A stretch of DNA of 64,000 nt from Coniferiporia sulphurascens (taxonomy: Eukaryota; Basidiomycota; Agaricomycetes; Hymenochaetales; Hymenochaetaceae), in contig NBBA01000010.1 in NCBI GenBank assembly GCA_002794785.1, positions 186,001 through 250,000 on the forward strand, written 5' to 3'. This document shows, piece by piece, positions 11,524 to 23,581 of the stretch. The notes beneath the pieces were generated by a model, which saw only the letters and a program-made list of their open reading frames with translations, ran no database searches and was not told where the DNA came from. Each line of letters begins with the position of its first letter. Positions within the stretch are counted from its first letter, which is position 1. The translations under genes were made by a program, and so were the position numbers.

Positions 11524-12913
11524 CTATCCTTGGATTCCTGGCGTCTCTGAAATCCGGTACACCAGCTTCTCCGCATGGACTTTTCCGCTCCTCAGGAGAC
11601 TCAGTCCTTCTTCGACACCTGCGAGTCCACCGGGGATAACCTTGACGCGATTAGCCTGGAAGGGCACCGGATTGGTGGCTGACGGTACGAGCCACTTCGA
11701 AATCTGGCGGTAGAAGCGCGCAGCGACTGCGGTGGCGGGCCATGTAAGAAGCAATCAGTGCAAGCGCCAAACGGACAAAGATCACGGAAAGAAACGCGTC
11801 TCAGACTCACATTCTTCATTCACCCCATAAGCAGTGCCGACGCTCGTACGTGTCGCTGTGACCCCCTGTGGCAGGTTTTTCGAGTCTTCGTCGCTCAGCT
11901 GAAGCACGAAGGTCACTTTCCCTTTACCGGTCGCGGAAGTCTTGGCGATGACGCGCGCGAGAAGCAGCGTTGAGCCGTCCAGAGTCACAGCGTCGTATGC
12001 GTAAGGCACATTATGCCCCGAGGCAGCTGCGATCAAGGCTGCTTCCTAGATCCCAGTGGAATCGAAGGAAATAAAGTTAAATAAGCAACCTGAATCAGGA
12101 TACTTGGGTTGGGAACCCCCGGAAGATTCGCAAAAACGGACCAAGTCGGCTCCTTCATGCTCCCGGTAATCTACAATGACGTCCGCGCCAAGTTCCGTCG
12201 CGTAATCCTTCGAGGAGCCGGCGACGCCGACAACGAACAGCCCCGCGCGCTTCGCCAGCTGGACGGCGAACGCGCCGACAGAAGACGAGGCGCCGTTAAT
12301 GATAATCCCTTCTACAAAGATCTTAGAGTTCATTCCACCGCATAAAGGGCGTAAGGGTCCTCACCCTGCGAAGAGCCGGTGCCCGAGGACGGCGGCTCCG
12401 GGATATCCAGGGCCCTGAAGAGCCCAACCGCTGCGGTCATCACCGCAAGCGGCAGAGTCGATGCTTCCTCATATGAAGTTGACTCAGGAATGGGGAACGT
12501 CGTCGACGCAGGCGCGACGCTGTACTGCGCATAAGCTCCGAACTGCGTAAAAATAGGTTGTTTTCCGTAAGAATCAGCCCTTGGCTTACTCCCACAGATG
12601 ATCGGGCCGCGAAGAGGCGTACCTTGCTATCCTTTGTTACCATCTTTGTGAAAGCTGCGACGCGTTCGCCGCCCTTGAACTCCGTCACTCCATCCCCAAC
12701 CTTCACAATCGTACCTGCCACGTCGTTTCCCTCGATAGTTGCGTACCCTTCGATATCTTGTGGCTTTTTCCAGTCCTTCGGATTGGAAGCAACTGCAACG
12801 TTCTGGACAAGGACTTCATTCGGCCCGGGTGAAGGCACAGGGAAAGTCTTGAGCGTGGACGAGTTCTTGTCCGTAAGGACGCCCAACTGCGTAGAAGGGA
12901 GAGTTGCGGCCAT
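11524..12913 (-). CDS. Zinc-type alcohol dehydrogenase-like (MDR family) oxidoreductase
   Basis: This is a medium-chain dehydrogenase/reductase, expected to use NAD(P)H to reduce a small carbonyl or enone. It starts at ATG 12913 with LGVLTDKNSSTLKTFPVPS and ends at the TAG at 11524-11526. The GroES-like part shows PNEVLVQNVAVASNPKDWK and EGNDVAGTIVKVG. The nucleotide-binding fold has the motif GIIINGASSSVGAFAVQLAK followed by GADVIVDYRE. The usual zinc-binding residues of alcohol dehydrogenases are not apparent, which fits the quinone/enoyl reductase branch. Four introns rejoin in frame (after KDSK, SSQ, ADL and VNEE). A TATATA element at about 12958-12963 lies 45 bases upstream. It converges tail to tail with the preceding DUF6699 gene. 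The substrate is unknown. Confidence 0.88.
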
Positions 12914-15794
12914 AGCTCTAGACGGATCTGAGCAGCGCACACAGTAAGCAGGGGTCGTATATATGTTCGCAACGAGTCGGATGCTCTAGATGCTTACTGA
13001 GCCCACAGACAGATAAACTATTTGTCAGCGTGTTGCGCGGTTTAGAATCCGGGTGACGTCATCTTGCATACGGGTGTAGAATCGATGGGAGAGTCGGCCT
13101 CCGTCAAAAACCTTGCAAAGACGTGATACTGATAAACATTCACATCATCAGAAAATTGTACAAACGTTGAAACTGGCATCTAAAGGTTGTTAGATGGTCC
13201 CTAAGCAAAGGAAAAGGAATTTAGATGTGAGTCCAAGACCCTCAGCAACGTACATACTTAAACTTCACGGATGGCTGATATTTATAGCAAAGATCACGAT
13301 ACCACACTGACGGGACGCGAGCGAGCTCAAACACGTGATCGAGACCTTGAGTAGCACACGGGATCTCAAACGAGAAGCGCATGGGCTCAAGTTCAGGAGT
13401 AACCCCAGCAAAGATTGATGAACAGACACGAAATGGGAGTCGAGGAGTTGGTGCAAAGGTACGACGGTGTTTGACTGTAGTTAGAGTCCCTGGATAGTCT
13501 TGACCTCCAACATCTTCCCTTGATCATCTGTGGGCGCAAAGACATCCGATGCACGAACTCGACAGGTCGTTGAGGTACTTTTTGCAATCACCCGATGCCC
13601 GAAGCAAGCTACGCCCGGGGAATCAGTTGCCTGCCCAAACAATATCTTCATCGAAGTACGGGCGTAGCGACGAGCATAGATGGTAATCAGCCGTTAACAA
13701 TCATCCCCGCACTTTGATCGAAGGGCGCGATGTATCGTGGGCGCGCTGAGATCGACGCGCGGGGGGTATCATGTGGTTTTGATGCCAGCAGAACGGAGGC
13801 GAAATGTGCTATTGGAAATTAATGTCTGTCATGGCGATCGTTGCACGGATTTGGATGCATCAGTCTTGGGCGAATAAGTAATAAGTATGAAACTTTGAAC
13901 CGCTTAATATGGGGGAGCGAGTTGTCGTCGGAGAATTGGGGGGGCGGCAATATGGGCGCAGCAGATAAGTTTTGGGAAAGATGCGGAACTGCGATGGCTT
14001 GGCCAGCATATCGATGCTACGGCTATGATGCGGAAGTAAAATTTACACTAGGGACGAGCAAGATCCCAAAGCCGACAGAGTGCCAAATAAGACGATCCAA
14101 TCTATGTGATGAACTGAAGCGGGTCGACCAACCGATGCTCGAAGTCGGAAGTCGGACACTGCACATGCGGAGGGAAGTAATGAGGAGACCGAAATAGGAA
14201 CGATGGCTTCAAAGCGTCGGGAGTTAATCAATGGTTATGGCCACGGTCGTTGCAGAGATTTGCCTCGAGGTAGATCCCAACATAGTTCACCGCGCATTAG
14301 TCGTGAATTACACACAGGTGTGCTGTGATCACCCACGAGGAAGAGTACTATATTGTGTGTGAGGTGGCGGTCCGCCGCAACGGCCGGCCGATCTCCACAT
14401 TAAAAGCGCAAAAACCGTATCACGCCGCAGCTGAGCCCAAATTAGAACGACTTTGCATACACCAGGTTGAAAAGGTTAGCTGAGCGCTTGGAGAAACTGA
14501 GGTTTAGAAGGCCCGCAGTCGGTTCGCATCATCCGGTGAAGTCGCAATGGGGTAGATTCCGATGTATGACATAACTGCCCCGCTGGGGCGGAAAGTATCC
14601 TGGCACATTCTCATAGCATCTATGCAGGTCGACAGGATGCAGGAACTCGAGTGGCGTATGGGTGGGAGCGATCGTCCGAATGAGACACAGTGTATCAGGA
14701 ACCCTCGCTTGCTCAGCTCCACCGACCCTTCCTTATTGAGCGAGTCAGTGTGCCAGTTAGCGCCCCAAGAAGCTCAGCCAAGTCATCGGCAACCACCCAA
14801 GTCATTTAAAATAGCACGCGGATGTTTGTCAATGAGTCAAAATCCTGTGTGGAACCTGGCCTCCTGATTATGGACACGTCGGCAGATTTTGAAGGTCCCG
14901 CGGCACGCCGGATTGCACAGCGAATTTAAAATGCACGGCTGCCCTGAATTCCAGGCGGTGTGGTATACATCTCTAGACGCCCACGAATAGGAGCCACAGC
15001 GCCTTGGGCGCTTATGATCCTTCTGCGTGGTCACCGGCCGGACAAAAGCGAATCTGAGGTCTAAGCATCGTGCCAATAGACTGATAATAAAACAGTTCAC
15101 CCAGCAAAAGCGTCGGGCCGTAAGGACAAGAATGCTTTTGTGCACTTTTTTTTTGTACTTTTTCCGAGTCAAGCGCCCGAAAAGGACAAAGCAGCCGACC
15201 GCGGAGTGGAAACCACGTCCCAAAAAGGAAGGAGGCTCCAAGCGACCGGCTGTGTTGGGGGTTACTCGCAACGGCGACGCCATCTCTGTCGGCTGGGAGG
15301 GCTTAATTGCATGCGCATCTGCAGAGCTCGTAACCCTTATCATGATGGGACCAGGTTGCGCGGGTTTACTGTTTACTTCTTGGTCGTGTGCTTCCAATAC
15401 ACATCTCCATAGACGATGTGGCGTACCGTGCACCGCAGTCACCGCCCTATCCAAATCGGTGCCGCATGCAGGGTCGTGATGGGAGATGCGCCCGGAAGGC
15501 CCACTTGGGGTTCCTTAAACCCAATTCCGCCAGGAGAAGGCTGCGCAACGACCAACAACGGAATACTATAAAGCAGCCAGCCGCATATGCGATGTCGTTA
15601 CCACCAAGAGCGGGCCTGAACACCTCGAACATTCATTCATATATCCTTGTATCCTCACGTTGGCTTCTCCACCACCAAAGAGCCTCCATCCCGAGCTTAC
15701 ATTGCGTCCGGCACTCAAAAAGCCTTCTTCGTCATCGACCACCACATTTGACTCCACATCCACATTTTCGCCTCTCACCACATCCTCCGGTACC
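12914..15794. other. Long intergenic stretch without a supported gene
   Basis: About 2.9 kb. Open frames of 150 to 205 codons overlap on opposite strands around 14837-15479 but have no recognisable motif and biased composition. The last 230 bases carry the promoter of the next DUF6699 gene, with TATAAAG at 15567. Confidence 0.4.
15567..15573 (+). promoter_or_regulatory. TATA box
   Basis: TATAAAG lies about 230 bases before the chosen ATG of the DUF6699 gene at 15795. The long leader leaves room for an upstream start or an unrecognised 5' intron. Confidence 0.45.
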
Positions 15795-16565
15795 ATGTCC
15801 ACCCACAGCAAGCACGTCCACTTCTCCGAGTCGCCAGTCATGTACACGTACTCTCCACGGACCACGCCACGCACGCCCTCACCTTCATGGTCGGACTACT
15901 CCCTCCCAGACAATGACTCTGGTCCAAGCACACCACCCTCCGCATCGAGCTTCCCCAGCCGCACTCTTCCGCCCGCACACGGCTTCGCAAAGCCGCAGGT
16001 GGCTGTAAATCCGCTCTTCTTTGATGTACGCTCCCAGTCGACGCCGCTAGTCTGGAATGTTGCGACCCCGGTGGCCCACGCAGGACGCAAAGGAAAGGGC
16101 AGGGAAATTGCCGCGCTTCTCCCCTCTGACCTCAGTAGCGCCGCCACGTCGCCAGCCATGATCAGCATGGACATCTATATCGCACAGCTCCCGCCACTCT
16201 GGAAGCCTATCCAGCTGCGAAGGGATGGCTCGCCACGCTCTTCGTCCTCACGCTCCTCATCTTCTCGCTCCGCATCAACCATCACCGTCGGAGACGTGCT
16301 CGAAGACGTCCGCCACTACATCCACACTCCTGTGTCCGAGAAGGAGTTCCGCGTATTCCCCAAAGACTTGCAGAGCACAACCGCAAAGGCCTACTGGAAA
16401 CGCCATGACGCCGCTGCAGCCTCGGGCAATGCGAAGGAGGCCGCGGCTATCAAGAAGACTGGCATGTTGCGTCTGGATGTCCTGGCGGGCAACACACAAT
16501 TCTGCGCACTCACACCCGCTGGACCGAACGGTGATGTCTGGCAAGCAGTGTTTACACGCCCATGA
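15795..16565 (+). CDS. DUF6699-type protein
   Basis: A single-exon frame gives 256 residues from ATG 15795, which has a good context (ACCATGTCC). The open frame continues upstream to about 15660 but without an ATG. The N-terminus has HVHFSESPVMYTYSPRTTP, a phosphorylatable Ser/Pro motif often found at the start of DUF6699 proteins, then a Ser/Pro-rich linker. The domain begins at NPLFFDVRSQSTPLVWNVAT and continues through STITVGDVLEDVRHYIHTPV, AYWKRHDAAAASG and LRLDVLAGNTQFCAL, ending in WQAVFTRP. Function is unknown. It has no intron before the domain, unlike the five copies downstream. It lies 3.2 kb upstream of the duplicated unit. Confidence 0.82.
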   Translation: MSTHSKHVHFSESPVMYTYSPRTTPRTPSPSWSDYSLPDNDSGPSTPPSASSFPSRTLPPAHGFAKPQVAVNPLFFDVRSQSTPLVWNVATPVAHAGRKGKGREIAALLPSDLSSAATSPAMISMDIYIAQLPPLWKPIQLRRDGSPRSSSSRSSSSRSASTITVGDVLEDVRHYIHTPVSEKEFRVFPKDLQSTTAKAYWKRHDAAAASGNAKEAAAIKKTGMLRLDVLAGNTQFCALTPAGPNGDVWQAVFTRP

Positions 16566-19500
16566 ATAATTCACTATGACGCTGTTGTATAAATTATTGT
16601 ACCATCTTTCCACTGTTGCCAAAAAAACACAAATCACTGTACCGATATCCATATTATTTCCGAACTTCATACCCCTTCGATGAACCTTTTCAATGATCTT
16701 TTTTATTCCTAATTGTAATCGCATAATGTAGTCAGTCGGGAGTTTCGTTTTTCTCTCCGCACGAAATTGTATGAAAATTCAACGCACAATTAATCCCTCT
16801 TCGTCACACTATCCTTGCGGCGTGATCAATTAAGCTATTCTGAGCCCTATGGTCACCAGAGACGTAAAGTAGCTGACAGCACACGGCCATCCAAGCACCA
16901 GATCCGAATTACAACAGTGTGAGCGGAAGAGCATGTTGGTGGACCTGTCAAGGACGCAAGATAGCAGATTCGATTGGGGCACCGATTCGTTGCTCTTTTA
17001 TATCGACACAGGCGCCCGACGAGTCACGGTCCGGTGAGTAGATAGCGCAGTCGACAGATAGCGCGCCCCTAATTAATAACTCGTGTGGGTTGTCGCAGGG
17101 TACGAGATAGGACGGCTAAGCTGGATTGGTCAGATGATTCGTGCAATACGGGAGTTTCCTTGAGGGGATATATGGCAGGGATGTGGGTGACTGTCGCTCG
17201 CTGCGGTGCCACGCAGAGCCACACGCAGGAGTTGCTCAAAGAGAAAAATGGGACTGCCGTGAAGCCACGCAGACGTGAGCCACCCCGTTGAAGAAAATAC
17301 AAGATGCTCACCACCTACCATGGTCCATTCAACACGATTCAAAAGATAAGATAGATCTTAAGCATGGAGATTCCGTGGACATACTTATGAAGAACGTGCT
17401 GATATCCGAGAACCCCCTTCAAGCAGCGCCGAGAGTTCATCCCGAAAATTCATTGCTTCCTCTTGCGCAAGCTCGTAATGACAATAATCTGCACGAGCCT
17501 TCAAATCTGCGATTAATAACTTGGCAAAGATGTTGTGCGGATCCACGAGTGACAGCTTTCGGGGTTATCCATCCAGTGATTTATCAAAATGTACCAATGG
17601 TCATTACTGAAGCATACTAAAAACAGGTGCCTGCTTGGTCTTTGTACGGTTTTCAGTTTTCTAGTTGTCCCCGGACATAAAACCTTGCTTCCCAACGCAT
17701 AATTATGCGCAGAGACGGTCGGAAAAGACAACAAAGTGGATTTTGAAGACCGAATCACTGGCCGTCATAGAGGTAAGAGACGAGCATGCTGCGTTTGCCC
17801 GACTCGGAGCATGGCAAAATGTGACATTACAAATTTGCCTAATTGGTAATTAATAAAATACATTATATGTAAACTCACTCTTGTTGAAAGAACACTCGGC
17901 TATAAAGATGTCCGGTCAGAAATATACCTCTACACAATACATCGAAAGCCCATTCATATCCTTCGTAGTTAATCTTGCTTATGATTAGGACTACTAATGA
18001 GCTCGAAGGCCAAAGGCCATCGATGCATGTCACAAGTAATCCAGAATGGAAATCAACTCGGATCCGCCGAAAGGTCCAACTTCAGGGCCGGGTTCAAGAG
18101 TGATAGTTCCAATCGCCTACCGGTGGGATAGGCTTCAGCATCTGGCACTTAGGGCACTTAGCTACTTGTGCAAAGGTGAACCCATCTTCGACCATATTCT
18201 CATTACGATTGCTCGGATCAAATAACAGCACCGTCCCAGAAAGAGGGAATGCAACACCCTTCCCAACTAGTAGGACGGCATGGAAGTAACTCCAAGGTAT
18301 TACCACTGGCACTGGCGATGCGTTCATTTCACAAACCGAAAGTTTGCTTTTCTCGGATCTATCGTATCGAGGTCACTCTTCCAATGAAATCTTCGCCACT
18401 GAGGGAAAACCCGAGGACCAGGGAACGCTAGAAGCCATGTGAGAGGCGCTCCTTAGAAGCCCGTGTCGCCCGTAGAATCTACTTGGTCTTCTGTATGAGT
18501 GTCCACAGCAATCCGGTTCTGTACACTGTCGGCACTACAGAACCATCAGCATACAACTCCCGTCTTCTGCATATGGACCTGGCCTACGTGCCCCTGCGGT
18601 CCTGCGAATCAACATGATTGGAGATGATATTTTTGTGCGCGCATTTCTTCATGTGGTGTCTGTAACCCTTATTGCGGTAAGGTTGTCTCTATAACCGCGG
18701 CGCCTTGCTGGTATACACTCTTCCGACTTGGAACTTGCATGTGCGACCTTTTTTTCCCCCGTATTTTCGCCCGCCGCCTTTTCGACATACACAGCCCGCA
18801 ATTTCTAAAATCAAAATTTCCATGATCTATTGCTCTACGGACGATGCCCCAATTATAACCGGATCTTGGCTCCACAGCGTCTGGCGAGACGCTTGAGCTG
18901 TCACGGACATCCCAGGCTACCGACTTCCGTGTACCAAAAGCGGCCTCCAAAATCTTCGGATGGTATCCGGTGGCCCTATGCAATGCAACTTTGTCATAGT
19001 GTGTACGATCCGAAGCATTTGTGAAGCGCTCGTCGACTCAATTCCGAATTTTGTTACCGTAAAGTGATGGCGGTGCCAGACTCCCTTCCACAGGAAGTCA
19101 GGGGACGGGTTTTGCGGCGTCCGTAAGTAAACCTTATTATTTTAGGCGTTGCAGGCACCGTTTATGCCATTTTCGCAGGATATACATAACACCCGATAAA
19201 TTGGGAGATTATATATCTTGCTGAAGTTATCGTGCACTCCTACTCTGGTAAAAACGGCATGCCCTCCTGCGAAAATCATAAACGAGACAAGCAAAAACTA
19301 GAAATAATAACTGCTGCGTGGGGCCCGGGGACTACCGTAACGCCCGTGAGCTGCAATCCGAAACTTCTTGATCCTGAGGTGTTCGCCATCCGAAGCACCG
19401 GCTTCCCTGTTCCAACTACAGGTGCGCCAATCGCTACTTCCACGCTGGTCACAGCCTGCCTCTTGCCTATTTCAAATGAGCCACATCGATAATAAATTGA

Positions 19501-19738
19501 TGCACGTCCTTACAGCTTTTGGACACAGGCTGGGCCTAGGCAGAAGTCATCATCGGGCGGTGCTGGCGATATCCTTCAACTCGATAAATACCTCGTTGAT
19601 ACATTGGACCCGTCTCTACAGGCCTACCACCGGGCACACCTACTGAGTTTCGGGCGACAGCAACGTCGACGTCGGTCTCCTTATAAAAACCAACATCGTA
19701 TTCCACTCCCACCCCGCATACCTTCCGTGCTCTCTTCA
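16566..19738. other. Longest intergenic stretch, no gene recognised
   Basis: About 3.2 kb in which no frame on either strand shows a family motif. Codon composition of the short open frames looks random. The final 60 bases contain the TATA box of the following gene. Confidence 0.45.
19682..19688 (+). promoter_or_regulatory. TATA box
   Basis: TATAAAA stands 57 bases upstream of ATG 19739. This favours that ATG over the in-frame ATG at 19604, which would lie upstream of the TATA box. Confidence 0.6.
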
Positions 19739-20474
19739 ATGCATCCCAGCGGCTTTGTCTACTTTTACCCTCACCCACGAGATGCAGGGTACTTTCCGGT
19801 ACCCGTGTTTCCTGATCACCGCGCGCACCCGTGGCTTTTATTGAGACCACCTGTGCTAAACCATCCACCGTACTTTCGACAGCGGTACGTTGATCCGCGC
19901 ATAGTTCCACAAGGTATTGTTTTGCTACTGGCAACCACCATTTCCGACACTAAACCGTTTTTACAACCCGAAAGGAGATCTAGCGCTAGTGGAAATCAAC
20001 CGGTTCCTCAAAAGTGCGCATTACGTCCACCTCGACCTCTCTTCGCCCACTTTCTCGCCACTCGCTCCAAGCCAAGGATGGGAGGCGAAAAAGCCATCGC
20101 TTTCAGGCGAGGTCCTCTCATTTAAGGCCACAAGGCCAGGATTGTCAAAAATGGTGATCACCTGTCCTGATCTGCGCTCGCTCGCTCACGCGTGGAAAAT
20201 CGTCGTCAAGTTGGAGTACTCCATCACTGTCGGAGACATACTCTACGCAGTGTACAAGAATTTGAAAACACCGATGACGAGCACGGAGAAAGCAAACCTA
20301 TCTAGGGACAAGAAAAGTGTTGCTAATGCGGCGTACATACGTCGTTGCGAAGCACTGCCCTTCAATGAAGTGCAGAGGGTAGATCTTTTAGGAGACAAGT
20401 TCTGGTTTGGAGGAATTGTAAGGGCGGAGGATGGAGATCCGCATCATTTTAAGCTTTTAGTGCGCTCAAAGTAA
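19739..20474 (+). CDS. Short DUF6699-type protein, unit copy 1
   Basis: Two exons, 19739-19913 and 19975-20474, join in phase 1 to give 224 residues. Exon 1 encodes a Pro/His/Tyr-rich lead (HPSGFVYFYPHPRDAGYF). Exon 2 encodes the domain: KMVITCPDLRSLAHAWKIVV, SITVGDILYAVYKNLKTPM, AAYIRRCEALPFNEVQRVDL, GDKFWFGGIV and the C-terminal LLVRSK. The closest relative in the window is the gene at 25267-26157, which has the same two-exon structure, the same phase 1 intron and the same last six residues. It lies 729 bases upstream of a kinase-DUF6699 fusion on the same strand. Function is unknown. Confidence 0.85.
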
Positions 20475-21203
20475 CGGCCAGAATGTACAAGAGAAGGAGC
20501 GAGATTTGTGTATGGGTGGTGGGAAACATTGAAATTCAATTAGGGGATGCTCGGACACGTCGCATGTATAACTTGTACGACGATACATAGCTAGTATATT
20601 CTTTTTAACTTTTTAACTTACTGTAATGTTTTTTTTCCCCCTTAACATGACCAAAATTCGCATGCAGCTGTTGCCACCTTCGAAATATCATGAGCGACTC
20701 AAAGCCCTTTTTTTTTTTTTAAATCTTTGAAGGTTTTTGGTATACAATCAATGTGTACATCGAAAGGCTTCCGCCGGACGTCAATTTTGGTCTCGTATAG
20801 TGTGATGCCTACTACATGCCAGTTAGTGCCAACGACATCTGTTCGAGTTTTTTCAACAGCAATGTAATATTACTTGATAGGCAGTGAATGCCGTCACTCC
20901 CTTCGCTTTGTTGGCCAACAACCTCAACATGTTCTGCCATGAGCCTCAGGCTAAAGTAAGACACTGCAGTACAGTTGTGCCAGAGTCAGACTGATAGCGA
21001 CTTTTCCCCCACTCTTTTGCCGAGCCATATCATACTTCGGACCTTATTGAGTCCCTGAAAGAATTGACCCTGGGTTACGGACGGCATGCCCGCCTTGGCG
21101 CTCCGAGTCACACCTTCAAGTTCCGTTAACCTCATTTCCGTTAGCCTGGCGTCTGCAAGGGCGTGCTCCGTCCAAGCATCGGTTGTTGCGATAACCAGCT
21201 CTC
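20475..21203. other. Intergenic stretch within unit copy 1
   Basis: It contains the 3' region of the short DUF6699 gene, a run of 13 T at 20708-20720, and the likely promoter of the kinase fusion. No gene is seen, although part of the kinase gene's 5' end could extend here. Confidence 0.45.
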
Positions 21204-23581
21204 ATGCTTGCCGGCGGCTTTTTACGGTGGCAAGAAGCTGAGCCAGTGGCGACTCAGAGTACACCTTCTTGGCAACATGATCTTGCGTCGGATACGATAT
21301 CTGCGCTGCGACATCCTACCCCATTGTCCAATGCTCTATACAGCGGCCACCAAGGCGAAGTGACGATGTCAACGTCGCGTTTTTCTCGGAGCTCCGAGGA
21401 CGCACTCCGCAAAGTTCTTTCAAAACTCAGTCATTTGGATCTCACCGGACGCGTGGTCTCAAATGGTGCTGTCATGAAGGCACACGGAGGATACTGTGAC
21501 ATTTTCATCGGAACTTTAAGTCCGGTTTTACCTGGCCATGCTTGGAAAGTCAAGGTCGCTATAAAACGTCTCCGGATACACTTACACGATGATCGAGTCT
21601 TCACAAAGGTATCCTTGAAACTTTTCTCAATCGGCGAAACAGATTAAACCTACACTCGCTAACTGGTCCTCCGAAGTTTCTTGCGAAGGAAATACACGTT
21701 TGGTCGAGGCTTGACCATCCGAACGTCTTGCCTCTTATAGGCTACATGTTAGAAGGTGCTTATCCATCTCTGATCTCCGAGTGGATCGAAAACGGGACTG
21801 TCACGAACTTCCTGAGGGACAATCCAGGAACTGATATCGGAATCATTGTAAGTCTTGTTTCTGCACTGGTTTGAAAAAACTAATACACGTTTAGGTACTC
21901 GGCATTGCGAAGGGACTAGACTATCTTCATAGCCAGAATGTAATACACTCGGACCTTAAGGCTGTGAGTATCCTCTAAAGCTTACTACGTAAATCATCTG
22001 AGTAACAAATACGCCTCAAGGATAACGTGTTGATTGGCCAATTTGGACAGCCTTTGATCTGCGACTTCGGAATATCGCGTATGATTACATCTTCACAAAC
22101 ATTTTCCGTATCTACTGCGTATGGTGGATCCATCAGAGGGTCCACCCGATGGATGTCTATCGAGCTATTCGGGATCGACAGCGATACTGACCCCATACAC
22201 ACCAAAGAGTCAGACATCTGGGCGTACGGGATGACCGTTTATGTACTCTTTTTTATCTTTTATCAGCGCGTCGTTTTGAGTGCATAGCTTACTTAACCCG
22301 TCTCCAGGAAATTCTTTCAAAACAGCGTCCTTACGCACACCTCAAAGCAGATCAAAGAGTGATACTTGCTATCATACGTGGCGAGCTTCCATCTCGACCG
22401 GATTCCGTTGTTGAACAGCTGCCGGCTCTGGAGAGCGTCTGGAAAATCTGCGAGGACTGTTGGAAGACCGACCCAGACGAACGTGTCACAATCAAACAGA
22501 TTCTCTCGAGGCTATATCAACTCGATCGTCTGTATATGACGTCTTGCCAACCACAGGCTGATCCATCACTCCAGCGCCAAACTCTCACGAAATCTCAGCC
22601 AGGAACGGCTGGAAAAAACCGGAGCTACCGTATATTTCATGATACCGGTTTAGTTTATGACCCTGCCATCTCGTCACACGATTCGGGGACCGGGGGTGCC
22701 AGGGAAGTCTTATCATCTCTTGACCCCGAGCGGCAGGACAAAGCCAAACGCGACCGGAGGAAAAGTCTAGTAGGTTCACCTACAGCATGCTTGGTTTCCA
22801 GCCCGAAACTCGCTGAATCGATCAACGACATCCTTCACTTGGATCCAACACAAGCAAAACCTGAATTCCAGAAGGACGAGGCGTCGGAAAGGCATGTTTC
22901 CATCCGTGAAGAGCCGATCGACGAAGTGGACGGTCAACCACTCAAAGATGGCAAGGATTCCTGTATGAATCTGCTTACACCTGCAACCCGCCGTGAGCAT
23001 CCCTTCTCTTGTTGTCTACGTTTACTAAATCCGACCAAACAGCATTCCCTACCTCTATTCTCGCCAAGGGATCCCGGAGTCTCATAAGTTTTGACTTGCG
23101 TCTTCCTCAGACATGCGTCCGGAAGCGCGTACGCGGCGTACACTGGACGCATTTGAATGCCAACGATCTTCTGCAACCAGCCTGTCATCCACCACAGGAG
23201 CGCATGCTTATATTCTTGCATGCGCATCTGGACTGCGTCATTGAGGCACGCATGCGCCCGATGCATGCCTTAAGCCAGAATTTTGTGACCGTCAAAGACG
23301 TCCTCGATGCTGTGCATAAGACGCTTAACCGGGTCATCAACCCCGAGCGTTGGGCGCAGGACAGTTCGAACGTCGGGATCGCTGATAGCACAAAACGCGC
23401 TTTCCTTACGCGAGTCGAGGAGCTGGAGAGAACGAAACTAGTTCGACTGGAAGAGGCACAGAAAACAGGATTGCTAGAGGTTGATTGCCTCGGACCGCTT
23501 TGGCGTTTCTTGGGATTGTCATTTGCTTTCGAATACAATATGGAATTATGGTGGAGCATGGACATCGGTGCGCCTGACTAG
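21204..23581 (+). CDS. Protein kinase fused to DUF6699 domain, unit copy 1
   Basis: Six exons (21204-21608, 21677-21847, 21895-21963, 22021-22242, 22308-22992, 23043-23581) give 696 residues. ATG 21204 is the first in its frame, preceded by an in-frame stop at 21192. After about 90 variable residues comes a TKL-like kinase: Gly-rich loop HGGYCDIFIG, VAIKRL Lys, AKEIHVW Glu, catalytic loop NVIHSDLKADNVLI, CDFGISR, RWMSIELF, SDIWAYGMTVYEIL, and CWKTDPDERVT. HRD reads HSD, so it is a non-RD kinase, but the Lys, Asp, Asn and DFG are present and activity is plausible. About 200 Ser-rich linker residues lead to the DUF6699 domain: SLISFDLRLPQTCVRKRVRG, NFVTVKDVLDAVHKTLNRVI, LVRLEEAQKTGLLEVDCLG, ending WWSMDIGAPD. 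The same fusion at 27050 shows it is not an artefact. Its substrate and role are unknown. Confidence 0.85.

Larger units (their letters stand above)
19739..23581 (+). repeat. Two-gene unit, copy 1 (DUF6699 gene plus kinase-DUF6699 gene)
   Basis: This segment contains a short DUF6699 gene followed by a kinase-DUF6699 fusion. It is paralogous, gene for gene and in the same order and orientation, to 25267-29505. The genes have diverged at the protein level, so the duplication is not recent, and the intergenic sequence is not obviously alike. Confidence 0.8.

Noticed and set aside
14837..15479. Overlapping 205-codon (minus) and 150-codon (plus) open frames
   Set aside because: They overlap on opposite strands, have no recognisable motif, are Arg/Lys/Cys-rich in an unstructured way, and lack splice or promoter support.
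16275..16724. 149-codon minus-strand open frame opposite the DUF6699 gene at 15795
   Set aside because: It is a shadow of the coding frame on the plus strand, where conserved DUF6699 blocks lie.
20708..20720. Run of T as a sign of a retroposed gene
   Set aside because: It is an isolated 13-base homopolymer with no target-site duplication, and the adjacent gene retains its intron.
21204..23581. Kinase-DUF6699 as an assembly or gene-merging artefact
   Set aside because: The same fusion, with the same introns and linker position, occurs independently at 27050-29505, and the boundary introns keep frame in both.
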